Assembly (NCBI RefSeq): GCF_027941915.1
Contig: NZ_CP116009.1
Span: forward strand, 4,154,001 to 4,218,000
Source of the DNA: Ramlibacter tataouinensis
Lineage (GTDB): Bacteria; Pseudomonadota; Gammaproteobacteria; Burkholderiales; Burkholderiaceae_C
DNA length: 64,000 nucleotides
Reading direction: 5' to 3'
In this document: positions 8,996-19,844 of the stretch, piece by piece
Numbering within the stretch: position 1 is the stretch's first letter
Layout of the letters: each line of letters starts with the position of its first letter
Program-made: the position numbers and the translations under genes
The notes under the pieces: model-generated
What the model saw: only the letters and a program-made list of their open reading frames with translations
Told to the model about the DNA's origin: nothing
Databases searched by the model: none

Positions 8996-9373
8996 TCAGC
9001 GGGGCTGTTCCAGCAGCAGCGCAACCACCACCTGGCGCCCTTCTTGCGCCAGGATGTTGTAGGTGCGGCAGGCGGCCGCGGTATCCATCGTTTCGAGGCC
9101 GATGCCGCGCGATACCAGCTCGCGCAGCCAGGCCGGCCGTGGAAAGCGGATGCGATCGCCGCTGCCGAAGATCACCACCTCGGGCTGCAGTCGAGCCAGC
9201 TCATCGAAGTGGCCGGCGCCGAGCTCGTCGTAGCTCGCGCAGTTCCACGCGATTCGCTCGCCGCGCGAACCGATGATCACGCTGTGCTCGATTCGCTCCG
9301 GCCCCACCTGCACCCACCCCGGCCCCTGGCCGGTGATGGCCTGCACGTCGAACCGGTCGGGCTGCAGCTTCAT
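8996..9373 (-). CDS. Mth938-like (DUF498) domain protein
   Basis: A 125-residue protein of the Mth938/DUF498 fold, also found in human NDUFAF3 and many proteobacteria. It shows PEVVIFGSGDRIRFP and the C-terminal MDTAAACRTYNILAQEGR, both typical of the family. Function in bacteria is not established; the mitochondrial relative assists respiratory complex I assembly. The ATG at 9373 sits at the conserved N-terminus (MKLQPDR). It is divergent from alaA, with about 100 bases between them. Confidence 0.85.
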   Translation of the reverse strand: MKLQPDRFDVQAITGQGPGWVQVGPERIEHSVIIGSRGERIAWNCASYDELGAGHFDELARLQPEVVIFGSGDRIRFPRPAWLRELVSRGIGLETMDTAAACRTYNILAQEGRQVVVALLLEQPR

Positions 9374-9391
9374 GGGATATGGGGACGAAAC

Positions 9392-9417
9392 GGGCTGCCT
9401 CAAGGGTGGGGCAGCCC
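9392..9417. promoter_or_regulatory. Inverted repeat in the Mth938/alaA intergenic region
   Basis: GGGCTGCC and GGCAGCCC form a perfect 8-bp inverted repeat with a 10-base spacer between the divergent genes. It could be an operator or an mRNA hairpin. On the minus strand a TATAAT (9440-9435) lies between this repeat and alaA and may be the -10 box of the Mth938-like gene. Confidence 0.35.
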
Positions 9418-9476
9418 ATCGGAACTATGGTCAAATTATAGGTTTCACCCTTGACAGCGCTCCCCGGGAGGGGCTT

Positions 9477-10703
9477 TTGAAGACCGTCCACAAATCCGCC
9501 AAGCTCGCCAACGTGCTGTACGACATCCGCGGTCCGATCATGGACGCGGCCCGGCAGATGGAGGAGGAAGGGCACAAGATCATCAAGCTCAACATCGGCA
9601 ACCTCGCGGTGTTCGGCTTCGATGCCCCGGAAGAGATCCAGCAGGACATGATCCGAAACCTCGGCAACTCGGCCGGGTACTCGGACAGCAAGGGCATATT
9701 CGCGGCGCGCAAGGCCGTGATGCACTACACCCAGCAGCAGGGCATCGAGGGCGTCACGCTCGACGACATCTGGCTGGGCAACGGCGCCAGCGAGCTGATC
9801 GCCATGGCCACCAACGCGCTGCTCGACGACGGCGACGAGCTGCTGCTGCCGTCGCCCGACTACCCGCTGTGGACGGCCGCCACCAGCCTGTCGGGCGGCA
9901 CGCCGGTGCATTACCGCTGCGACGAGGCCAACGGCTGGATGCCCGACCTGCAGGACCTGCGCAGCAAGATCACGCCGCGCACCAAGGGCCTGGTGGTGAT
10001 CAACCCGAACAACCCGACCGGCGCGCTCTATTCCGACGAGCTGCTGCGCGAGCTGGTGGGCATCGCGCGCGAGCACGGGCTGGTCATCCTGGCCGACGAG
10101 GTCTACGACAAGGTGCTGTACGACGGCGTCCGGCACACCGCCATCGCCAGCCTCTCGCAGGACGTGCTCACGCTGACCTTCAACTCGCTGTCCAAGAGCT
10201 ACCGCTCCTGCGGCTACCGCGCCGGCTGGCTGGTGGTGTCGGGCGACAAGCGCGCCGCGGCCGACTACATCGAGGGCCTGACCATGCTCTCGAACATGCG
10301 GCTGTGCGCCAACGTGCCCGGCCAGTACGCGATCCAGACCGCGCTGGGCGGCTACCAGAGCATCAACGAGCTGGTCGGCCCTGGCGGGCGGCTGCGCCGC
10401 CAGCGCGACCTGGCCTACGAGCTGATCACCGCCATTCCCGGCGTCACCTGCATCAAGCCGCAGGCGGCGCTGTACATGTTCGCGCGGCTGGATCCCCGGC
10501 TCTACCCGATCGCCGACGACCGCCAGTTCTTCCTCGAGCTGCTGCAGCAGACGCGTGTCATGCTGGTGCAGGGCTCGGGCTTCAACTACCCGGACAACCA
10601 GCATTTCCGCATCGTCTTCCTCCCGCACGAGGACGACCTTCGCGAAGCCATCGGCCGCATGGCCCGATTCCTCGACAACTATCGCAAACGACACTCCCAA
10701 TGA
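9477..10703 (+). CDS. alaA: Alanine-type PLP aminotransferase AlaA
   Basis: A 408-residue fold-type I aminotransferase closely resembling E. coli AlaA, which makes alanine from pyruvate and glutamate. The PLP lysine lies in NSLSKSYRSCGYRAGW near residue 240, and NPNNPTGALY and the C-terminal Arg region are present. The conserved N-terminus (KTVHKSAKLANVLYDIRGP) begins directly after TTG 9477, which is preceded by GGGAGGGG. I therefore use the TTG start; the ATGs upstream have no homologous sequence after them. The stop overlaps the hom start by four bases, so the two are coupled. Confidence 0.88.
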   Translation: MKTVHKSAKLANVLYDIRGPIMDAARQMEEEGHKIIKLNIGNLAVFGFDAPEEIQQDMIRNLGNSAGYSDSKGIFAARKAVMHYTQQQGIEGVTLDDIWLGNGASELIAMATNALLDDGDELLLPSPDYPLWTAATSLSGGTPVHYRCDEANGWMPDLQDLRSKITPRTKGLVVINPNNPTGALYSDELLRELVGIAREHGLVILADEVYDKVLYDGVRHTAIASLSQDVLTLTFNSLSKSYRSCGYRAGWLVVSGDKRAAADYIEGLTMLSNMRLCANVPGQYAIQTALGGYQSINELVGPGGRLRRQRDLAYELITAIPGVTCIKPQAALYMFARLDPRLYPIADDRQFFLELLQQTRVMLVQGSGFNYPDNQHFRIVFLPHEDDLREAIGRMARFLDNYRKRHSQ

Positions 10704-12010
10704 AAGCCATCCAGGTCGGCCTGCTCGGCGCCGGCACCGTCGGCAGCGGCGTCTTCACGGTCCTGAAGCGCAACCAGGAAGAAATCCAGCGGCGCGCCGG
10801 CCGCGGCATCGAGATCGCCATGGTGGCCGACCTCGACACCGCGCGGGCGGCGTCGATCGTCGGCGACCACGCCACGGTCGTGAACGATGCGCGCCAGGTC
10901 ATCGCCAACCCGGACATCGACATCGTCATCGAGCTGATCGGCGGCTACGGCATCGCGCGCGAGCTGGTGATGGAAGCCATCGCCGCCGGCAAGCACGTGG
11001 TCACCGCCAACAAGGCGCTGCTGGCCGTGCACGGCACCGAGATCTTCGCGGCCGCCCACCAGCGCGGCGTGATGGTCGGCTTCGAGGCCGCGGTGGCCGG
11101 CGGCATCCCGATCATCAAGTCGCTGCGCGAGGGCCTGACGGCCAACCGCATCGAGTGGGTGGTGGGCATCATCAACGGCACCACCAACTTCATCCTGTCG
11201 GAGATGCGGGACAAGGGCCTGGACTTCGACGCCGTGCTGAAGCAAGCGCAGCGCCTGGGCTATGCCGAGGCCGACCCGACCTTCGACATCGAGGGCGTGG
11301 ATGCGGCGCACAAGGCGACCATCCTGAGCGCCATCGCCTTCGGCATCCCGGTGCAGTTCGACAAGGCCTACGTCGAGGGCATCACCCGGCTGGCGCCGCA
11401 GGACATCCGCTACGCCGAGCAGCTGGGCTACCGCATCAAGCTGCTGGGCATCACCAAGCGCGTGCCCAAGGGCATCGAGCTGCGCGTGCACCCGAGCCTG
11501 GTGCCCTCGAAGCGGCTGCTGGCCAACGTTGAGGGCGCGATGAACGCCGTGGTGGTGCGCGGCGACGCGGTCGGCACCACGCTGCACTACGGCAAGGGTG
11601 CGGGCAGCGAGCCGACCGCCAGCGCGGTCATCGCCGACCTGGTGGACATCACGCGCCTGCACACCTCCGATGCGGCGCACCGGGTGCCGCACCTGGCCTT
11701 CCAGCCCGACCAGATGAGCAGCGAACCCGTGCTGTCCATGGACGAGGTGGTGACCAGCTACTACCTGCGCCTGCGCGTGGCCGACCAGCCCGGCGTGCTG
11801 GCCAAGGTCACCGGCCTGATGGCCGAGGCCGGCGTGTCGATCGATGCCGTGCTGCAGCGTGAGGCAGGCGAGGGCGAGAAGCAGACCGACCTGATCATCC
11901 TGACCCACGACGTGCGCGAAGGCGCGATGAACGAGGTGCTGGCCCGCGTGCAGCAGCTGCCCACGGTGCTGGCGCCGATCGTGCGCATCCGCAAGGAAGA
12001 GCTGGCCTGA
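10700..12010 (+). CDS. hom: Homoserine dehydrogenase
   Basis: A 436-residue enzyme that reduces aspartate semialdehyde to homoserine for threonine and methionine synthesis. The N-terminus has the NAD(P)-binding GLLGAGTVGSGV. The middle has TTNFILSEM and YAEADPTFDIEGVDAAHK, typical of the catalytic domain. The last ~85 residues (YYLRLRVADQPGVLAKVT) form an ACT domain, the usual site of threonine feedback. It is a stand-alone form without aspartokinase. ATG 10700 overlaps the alaA stop, and thrC follows with a one-base overlap. Confidence 0.96.
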   Translation: MKAIQVGLLGAGTVGSGVFTVLKRNQEEIQRRAGRGIEIAMVADLDTARAASIVGDHATVVNDARQVIANPDIDIVIELIGGYGIARELVMEAIAAGKHVVTANKALLAVHGTEIFAAAHQRGVMVGFEAAVAGGIPIIKSLREGLTANRIEWVVGIINGTTNFILSEMRDKGLDFDAVLKQAQRLGYAEADPTFDIEGVDAAHKATILSAIAFGIPVQFDKAYVEGITRLAPQDIRYAEQLGYRIKLLGITKRVPKGIELRVHPSLVPSKRLLANVEGAMNAVVVRGDAVGTTLHYGKGAGSEPTASAVIADLVDITRLHTSDAAHRVPHLAFQPDQMSSEPVLSMDEVVTSYYLRLRVADQPGVLAKVTGLMAEAGVSIDAVLQREAGEGEKQTDLIILTHDVREGAMNEVLARVQQLPTVLAPIVRIRKEELA

Positions 12011-13425
12011 TGCGATACCTGTCGACGCGGGGCCATGCGGACCGCAAGCGCTTCTGCGAGATCCTGCTGGAAGGCCTGGCGCCCGACGGCGGCCTGTACC
12101 TGCCCGAGCACTATCCGGCCGTCGACGCTGCCACGCTGGCAAGCTGGCGCGGGCTGCCCTACCACGAGCTGGCCTTCGAGATCCTGTCGCTATACATCGA
12201 CGACATCCCGGCCGCGGACCTGCGCGCGATCTGCGCCCGGACGTATACGCCCGAGGTGTTCGGCACGCCGCAGATCGCGCCGCTGAAGCCGCTGGAAGAA
12301 GGTCTCTTCCTGCTCGGCCTGTCGAACGGCCCGACGCTGGCCTTCAAGGACATGGCCATGCAGCTGCTGGGCAACCTGTTCGAGTACGAGCTGGGCCGCC
12401 GCGGCGAGGAGCTCAATATCCTGGGCGCGACCTCCGGCGACACCGGCAGTGCCGCCGAGTACGCCATGCGCGGCAAGCAGGGCGTCCGGGTCTTCATGAC
12501 CTCGCCGCACGGCCGCATGAGCCCGTTCCAGCAGGCGCAGATGTTCAGCCTGCAGGACGCCAACATCCACAACCTGGCGATCCGAGGCGTGTTCGACGAC
12601 TGCCAGGACATCGTCAAGGCCGTGTCCAACGACCTCGCCTTCAAGCGCCAGTACCGCATCGGGACCGTGAACTCGATCAACTGGGCCCGGCTGGTGGCCC
12701 AGGTGGTGTACTACTTCGCCGGCTACTTCCAGGCCACGCGAGCCAACGACGAGAAGGTTTCCTTCGCCGTGCCTTCGGGCAACTTCGGCAACATCTGCGC
12801 CGGCCACGTGGCGCGCCAGATGGGCCTGCCGATCGACCGGCTCGTGCTGGCGACCAACGAGAACGACGTGCTGGACGAGTTCTTCCGCACCGGCGTGTAC
12901 CGGGTGCGCGTGGGCGTCGACACGCACGAGACCTCCAGCCCCTCGATGGACATCAGCAAGGCCAGCAACTTCGAGCGCTTCGTGTTCGACCTGCTGGGCC
13001 GCGACGCGGCGCGCACGCGGGCGCTGTTCGACGACGAGCTCGCGCGCCAGGGCCGCTTCGACCTCGACGGCGATCCCGCATTCGCCCGCGCGGCCACGCA
13101 GTTCGGTTTTGTCAGCGGCAAGAGCACCCATGCCGACCGGCTGGCCACCATCCGCGACACCTGGCAGCGCCTGGGCGTGATGGTGGACACGCACACCGCA
13201 GACGGCCTGAAGGTGGCGCGCCAGCACCTGCGCGCGGGCGTGCCCATGATCGTGCTGGAGACGGCGCTGCCGGTGAAGTTCGCCGCCACCATCGTCGAGG
13301 CGCTGGGGCGCGAGCCCGAGCGGCCTGCGAAGTTCGAGGGCCTGGAGCTGCTGCCCAAGCGCGTCACGGTGCTGCCGGCCGATGCCGGCGAGGTGAAGTC
13401 CTACATCGCGGCGCACTGCGCCTGA
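12010..13425 (+). CDS. thrC: Threonine synthase
   Basis: A 471-residue PLP enzyme that converts O-phosphohomoserine to threonine, the last step after hom. PLP lysine motif GPTLAFKDMAMQ near residue 115; GATSGDTGSAAEYAM binds the cofactor phosphate. It is of the long (yeast-like) threonine synthase class. It starts in a TGATG overlap with hom. No leader peptide or attenuator is seen upstream of alaA-hom-thrC, unlike the arrangement in front of thrS at 38.2 kb. Confidence 0.96.
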   Translation: MRYLSTRGHADRKRFCEILLEGLAPDGGLYLPEHYPAVDAATLASWRGLPYHELAFEILSLYIDDIPAADLRAICARTYTPEVFGTPQIAPLKPLEEGLFLLGLSNGPTLAFKDMAMQLLGNLFEYELGRRGEELNILGATSGDTGSAAEYAMRGKQGVRVFMTSPHGRMSPFQQAQMFSLQDANIHNLAIRGVFDDCQDIVKAVSNDLAFKRQYRIGTVNSINWARLVAQVVYYFAGYFQATRANDEKVSFAVPSGNFGNICAGHVARQMGLPIDRLVLATNENDVLDEFFRTGVYRVRVGVDTHETSSPSMDISKASNFERFVFDLLGRDAARTRALFDDELARQGRFDLDGDPAFARAATQFGFVSGKSTHADRLATIRDTWQRLGVMVDTHTADGLKVARQHLRAGVPMIVLETALPVKFAATIVEALGREPERPAKFEGLELLPKRVTVLPADAGEVKSYIAAHCA

Positions 13426-13434
13426 AGGTCGCCC

Positions 13435-13968
13435 ATGAAAGTCGTCGGGTTTGCGGGTTTTTCCGGTTCGGGCAAGACCACGCTGGTCGAGGGCATCATT
13501 CCCGAGCTGCGGCAGCGCGGGCTGCGGGTGTCGGTGGTCAAGCACGCCCACCACAGCTTCGATATCGACCATCCCGGCAAGGACACGTTCCGTCACCGCG
13601 AGGCCGGCGCCTTCGAGGTGGTGGTGGCGTCCAACAAGCGGCTGGCGCTGATGCGCGAGTTCGAGCAGGAAGCGCGGCTGTCCGTGCACCAGCTCATTGC
13701 CGAGCTCTACGACGGCGTCGACTGGGTGCTGGTGGAAGGCTTCAAGGACAGCGACCTGCTCAAGGTCGAGGTGTGGCGGCCGGGCGCCGGCCCGAAGGCC
13801 CGCTACCCCGACGACGACTTCATCGTGGCGATCGCCACCGACGCACCGGACCGGCTTCCCGAAGCGACCCTGCGGCCGGTGCTGGACCTCAACGCCCCGG
13901 CTGCGGTGGCGCAGTGGCTGGTCGAGAATGGCCACCGGTTCGACTACAACCCGGAGATGTACGGATGA
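13435..13968 (+). CDS. mobB: Molybdopterin-guanine dinucleotide biosynthesis protein MobB
   Basis: A 177-residue P-loop GTPase with Walker A GFSGSGKTTL at residues 5-14 and the HAHHSFDIDHPGKD segment near residue 37, typical of MobB. It is thought to help MobA form the guanine dinucleotide of the molybdenum cofactor. It begins nine bases after thrC and is followed by moeA-moaD-moaE, so the Moco genes probably share a transcript. MobA is not in the window. Confidence 0.92.
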   Translation: MKVVGFAGFSGSGKTTLVEGIIPELRQRGLRVSVVKHAHHSFDIDHPGKDTFRHREAGAFEVVVASNKRLALMREFEQEARLSVHQLIAELYDGVDWVLVEGFKDSDLLKVEVWRPGAGPKARYPDDDFIVAIATDAPDRLPEATLRPVLDLNAPAAVAQWLVENGHRFDYNPEMYG

Positions 13969-14002
13969 ACGTGCGATGCCTGGATCGCGAGGAGGCGAGC
14001 CG

Positions 14003-15229
14003 GTGAGCACGCGCCCACCGCTCAAGCCGCTGGACGAAGCGCTGGCCGAGCTGCTGGCGCGCACGGAGCCGCTGCAGCAGGCCGAAGACGTGCCGACCTT
14101 CGACGCCGACGGCCGGGTGCTGGCCGAGGACCTGGTGTCCGCGCTGCAGGTGCCGCCGCAGGACAACAGCTCGATGGACGGCTACGCGGTGCGCCGCGCC
14201 GAGATCGCCGACGAAGGCGTGGTGCTGCCGGTCAGCCAGCGCATCGCCGCCGGCCAGGCGGCGCAGCCGCTGCAGCCCGGCACCGCCGCGCGCATCTTCA
14301 CCGGCGCTCCGGTGCCGCCCGGCGCCGATGCCATCGTGATGCAGGAGCACACCGAAGCGGCCGGCGAGGGCGGGGTGCGGATCCTGTCGGTGCCGCAGGC
14401 CGGGCAATGGATCCGCCGCAGCGGCGAGGATGTGTCGCGCGGCAGCGTGGTGCTGCACGGCGGCCAGCGGCTGGACCCCGCGGCCTGCGGCCTGGCCGCC
14501 AGCATCGGCCGCGACCGGCTGCGCGTGGCGCGCCGGCCGCGCGTGGCACTGTTCTCCACCGGCGACGAGCTGGTCATGCCCGGCACGGTGGCCCCCGAGC
14601 AGATGCCGCCGGGCGCCATCTACAACTCCAACCGCTTCTTCCTGCGCCAGCTGCTGGCGCGCTGCGGCTGCGAGGTCAGCGACCTGGGCATCGTGCCCGA
14701 CCGGCGCGATGCGACGGTCGACGCGATCGGGCAGGCCTCGCAAGGCCATGACCTGATCCTCACCAGCGGCGGGGTGTCGGTGGGCGAGGAAGACCACATC
14801 CGCCCGGCCGTCCAGCAGCTCGGCTCGCTGGACCTGTGGCAGATCGCCATGAAGCCGGGCAAGCCGTTCGCCCACGGCCGGGTGGGCGCCGCCCACTTCA
14901 TCGGCCTGCCCGGCAACCCGGTGTCCAGTTTCGTCACCTTCCTGCTGCTGGTGCGGCCGTTCCTGCTCAAGCTGCAGGGCGCCAGCCGGCTGCAGCCGGC
15001 GGCCCTGATGCTGCCGGCGCACTTCGACTGGCCGCATGCCGACAAGCGCCGCGAGTTCCTGCGCGTGCGGCGCAACGCGGAAGGCGGGCTGGAGCTGTTT
15101 CCCAACCAGAGTTCGGGCGTGCTGACCTCCACGGTCTGGTGCGACGGCCTGCTCGACAACCCCCCGGGCCGCACCATCGCACGCGGCGACGCGGCCCGCT
15201 TCCTTCCTCTTGCGGAGCTGCTGGCATGA
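14003..15229 (+). CDS. moeA: Molybdopterin molybdotransferase MoeA
   Basis: A 408-residue enzyme that inserts molybdate into adenylylated molybdopterin. Motifs: PPQDNSSMDGYA near residue 55, TGAPVPPGADAIVMQEH near residue 100, and LTSGGVSVGEED near residue 255. Start GTG 14003 lies 34 bases after mobB and is preceded by GAGGAGGCGAG, a strong ribosome-binding site. Its stop overlaps the moaD start by four bases, implying coupled translation. Confidence 0.95.
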   Translation: MSTRPPLKPLDEALAELLARTEPLQQAEDVPTFDADGRVLAEDLVSALQVPPQDNSSMDGYAVRRAEIADEGVVLPVSQRIAAGQAAQPLQPGTAARIFTGAPVPPGADAIVMQEHTEAAGEGGVRILSVPQAGQWIRRSGEDVSRGSVVLHGGQRLDPAACGLAASIGRDRLRVARRPRVALFSTGDELVMPGTVAPEQMPPGAIYNSNRFFLRQLLARCGCEVSDLGIVPDRRDATVDAIGQASQGHDLILTSGGVSVGEEDHIRPAVQQLGSLDLWQIAMKPGKPFAHGRVGAAHFIGLPGNPVSSFVTFLLLVRPFLLKLQGASRLQPAALMLPAHFDWPHADKRREFLRVRRNAEGGLELFPNQSSGVLTSTVWCDGLLDNPPGRTIARGDAARFLPLAELLA

Positions 15230-15477
15230 AGGTGTCGCTGCGTTATTTCGCTTCCGTGCGCGAGGCCATGGGCCGCGGCCTGGAAGAGCGCCAGACCGGC
15301 GCGTCCACCCTGGCCGGCCTGCGCGACGAGCTGCAGTCGCTGGGCGAGCCCTACGCCCAGGCGCTGGGCGCCGGCAAGGCCGTGCGCATGGCGCTGGACC
15401 AGGTCATGGCCGAGGGCGACGCACCGCTGCGCGACGGCTGCGAGGTCGCCTTCTTCCCGCCCGTCACCGGGGGCTGA
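15226..15477 (+). CDS. moaD: Molybdopterin synthase sulfur carrier subunit MoaD
   Basis: An 83-residue ubiquitin-fold protein ending in the diagnostic Gly-Gly (PPVTGG). The C-terminal Gly is adenylated and thiocarboxylated to donate sulfur to precursor Z within the MoaD-MoaE complex. ATG 15226 overlaps the moeA stop (ATGA), and moaE starts one base after this stop. Confidence 0.93.
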   Translation: MKVSLRYFASVREAMGRGLEERQTGASTLAGLRDELQSLGEPYAQALGAGKAVRMALDQVMAEGDAPLRDGCEVAFFPPVTGG

Positions 15478-15478
15478 C

Positions 15479-15958
15479 ATGGCGCCCCGCGTGTCCATCC
15501 AGGCGGCCGACTTCGACGTCGGCCAGGAACTGGCGCGCCTGCGCGCGGCCGACCACCGCGTGGGCGCCGTCTGCAGCTTCGTCGGCACCGTGCGCGCGGC
15601 GGGCGAGGGCGGTGCCGACGAGGTGCTGGGCATGGAGCTGGAGCACTACCCCGGCATGACCGAGAAGGCCATCGAGGCCATGATCCACGAGGCCCACCGC
15701 CGCTTCGAAATCTTCGCCGCCCGCGTGGTGCACCGGGTCGGCCCGCTCGCGCCCGGCGAGCAGATCGTGCTGGTGGCCGTCACGTCGTCGCACCGCGGCC
15801 AGAGCTTCCAGGCCTGCGAATTCCTGATGGACTACCTCAAGACCCAGGCGCCGTTCTGGAAGAAGGAGCGCACGCCCGCTGGCGAGCGCTGGGTCGATGC
15901 CCGCTCCAGCGACGATGAGGCCCTGGCCCGCTGGGGCATCCAGGCCCGCAACGGCTGA
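15479..15958 (+). CDS. moaE: Molybdopterin synthase catalytic subunit MoaE
   Basis: A 159-residue MoaE subunit. Visible landmarks are FVGTVR near residue 38, LELEHYPGMTEK, the catalytic-region HRVGPLAPGEQIVLVAV, and the C-terminal APFWKKE, whose Lys residues contact the MoaD tail. Together with MoaD it makes the dithiolene of molybdopterin. It is the last gene of the mobB-moaE run; the next gene is on the opposite strand. Confidence 0.95.
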   Translation: MAPRVSIQAADFDVGQELARLRAADHRVGAVCSFVGTVRAAGEGGADEVLGMELEHYPGMTEKAIEAMIHEAHRRFEIFAARVVHRVGPLAPGEQIVLVAVTSSHRGQSFQACEFLMDYLKTQAPFWKKERTPAGERWVDARSSDDEALARWGIQARNG

Positions 15959-16003
15959 CCGGGGTCAGGCCCGCCTTTCCGGCGCGCCGCGTGCCGCAGG
16001 GCC

Positions 16004-16585
16004 TCAGTTGAGGTAGCGGGGCCGCTCGCCGGCCAGCCCCGGTTCGGCGGCATCGGCCGGCGCCGGCAGCGCCGGCGTGGTGAACGGGTCGCGCCACTGG
16101 GAGCGCGCCAGCGACTGCTCCAGCAGGTGCATCAGGCCCTGCATCAGCTTGGGGTCCAGCTCCATCTGGAAGCCGCGCGCCTTGGCCGCGCCCGACACCG
16201 AGGCCCGCTCGTTGAAGGCCAGCCGCAGGCGGGCGTCGGCCAGCGGCGTCGCGTCCACGTCGGTCACCAGCAGCGGCTCGCTGCCCAGCGGGAGCTTGTG
16301 CTTGTCCTGGTAGGGCGTCTCGAAGTCGGCTTTCTGCAGGAACTCCTCCTTGCGGAACTCGGCGAACATGCGTTTGAGCTCCTCGTCGCCGCCCTCGACC
16401 GCGCTGGCCGAGGGCTCCGTCTTGATCACCTGGTCGGTGTGCAGCCTGCCCAGCAAGGGCCACAGGCCGTGCATCAGCCGGCGCGTGAGCCACATGCGCA
16501 TCTCCTCGCCGCCGGTGCTGTTCACGCGCAGCAGGATGCGGTCCTGTTCGGCCTGGTAGGTCACCGACAACTGGTGGATCTGCAT
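16004..16585 (-). CDS. Conserved hypothetical protein, about 193 aa
   Basis: Not recognised as a named family. It starts MQIHQLSVTYQAEQDRILLRV, has WLTRRLMHGLWPLL near residue 33, and a middle region PLLVTDVDATPLADARLRLAF. There is no signal peptide or membrane segment, so it is probably cytoplasmic. It is convergent with moaE and divergent from clpB (about 105 bases between starts). The coding signal is good: the frame is consistent throughout and the start has a conserved-looking N-terminus. Confidence 0.7.
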   Translation of the reverse strand: MQIHQLSVTYQAEQDRILLRVNSTGGEEMRMWLTRRLMHGLWPLLGRLHTDQVIKTEPSASAVEGGDEELKRMFAEFRKEEFLQKADFETPYQDKHKLPLGSEPLLVTDVDATPLADARLRLAFNERASVSGAAKARGFQMELDPKLMQGLMHLLEQSLARSQWRDPFTTPALPAPADAAEPGLAGERPRYLN

Positions 16586-16634
16586 CGCCTTGATTCTAGT
16601 CAGCCCATCCATGCACGCCGGCCGCCAAGAGACC

Positions 16635-16660
16635 CTTGAAATCCGCGGGGAAAGGCGCAA
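16635..16660 (+). promoter_or_regulatory. Possible heat-shock (RpoH) promoter of clpB
   Basis: CTTGAAA at 16635-16641 matches the sigma-32 -35 element. It lies about 50 bases upstream of the clpB ATG, where a heat-shock promoter is expected. The -10 region at normal spacing (GGCGCAAG) is a poor match to CCCCAT, so this is a tentative call. Confidence 0.35.
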
Positions 16661-16690
16661 GCTGGTACGCAGTTCGGAGATTCCCCACCC

Positions 16691-19309
<2,619 letters not shown>

Positions 19310-19403
19310 ACCGGGCGAGTCCGATGGGCGAGAGGGTCAAATCCGCGCCGGCTTGCCCCGGTCGGCGCCCGGGGTCACACTGCATCAACCCATCGATTCG
19401 CCC

Positions 19404-19676
19404 ATGTCTGCCCTGATTGCCTTCCTCGCCCGCCTGCTGGCCCTCGCGGCCGGTCTCGTCTTTGCCGCCAGCGTCGCGCTCGCGGCCGTGATCGCCGCGG
19501 CCGTGCTGCTGCTGCGGGCCGGCTGGGCCCGCCTGACCGGGCGTCCGGTCTCCGGTGTGCTGGGCGGTGCATGGCGCATGGGCGGTTTCCGGGCAGCCGC
19601 GCGTCGGCCGGGGCACCCCTTCGCGCCCCAGCGCGTGCGGGTGCGCGCCGACGTCACCGACGTCGATCCCAAGTAG
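19404..19676 (+). CDS. Small membrane protein, unknown function
   Basis: A 90-residue protein with a long hydrophobic N-terminal half (ALIAFLARLLALAAGLVFAA onward, enough for one long or two short membrane helices). A basic Arg-rich tail ends VTDVDPK. No family is recognised. The in-frame frame extends upstream, but the ATG at 19404 starts the hydrophobic segment. It sits alone between clpB and the TonB receptor operon on the same strand. Confidence 0.55.
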   Translation: MSALIAFLARLLALAAGLVFAASVALAAVIAAAVLLLRAGWARLTGRPVSGVLGGAWRMGGFRAAARRPGHPFAPQRVRVRADVTDVDPK

Positions 19677-19844
19677 GCGCTGCGGCGACGGCTCGCCCCT
19701 TGGGGAGGTGCCGGGCGCCAGGTTCGCTGGGCGCCGTGACCGCAAGGTCCGGCACGGCGCACGTAGGACAAGGCCGACAACTGCTGGGCTTGGGGCCTGC
19801 GGACGGGCTCCGCCCCCTAAGATGCGCGGCTTCATGCCCCATCC

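Noticed and set aside
19677-19844. Possible riboswitch before the TonB receptor
   Set aside because: The stretch has GC-rich hairpins, but I could not match cobalamin or c-di-GMP conserved motifs.
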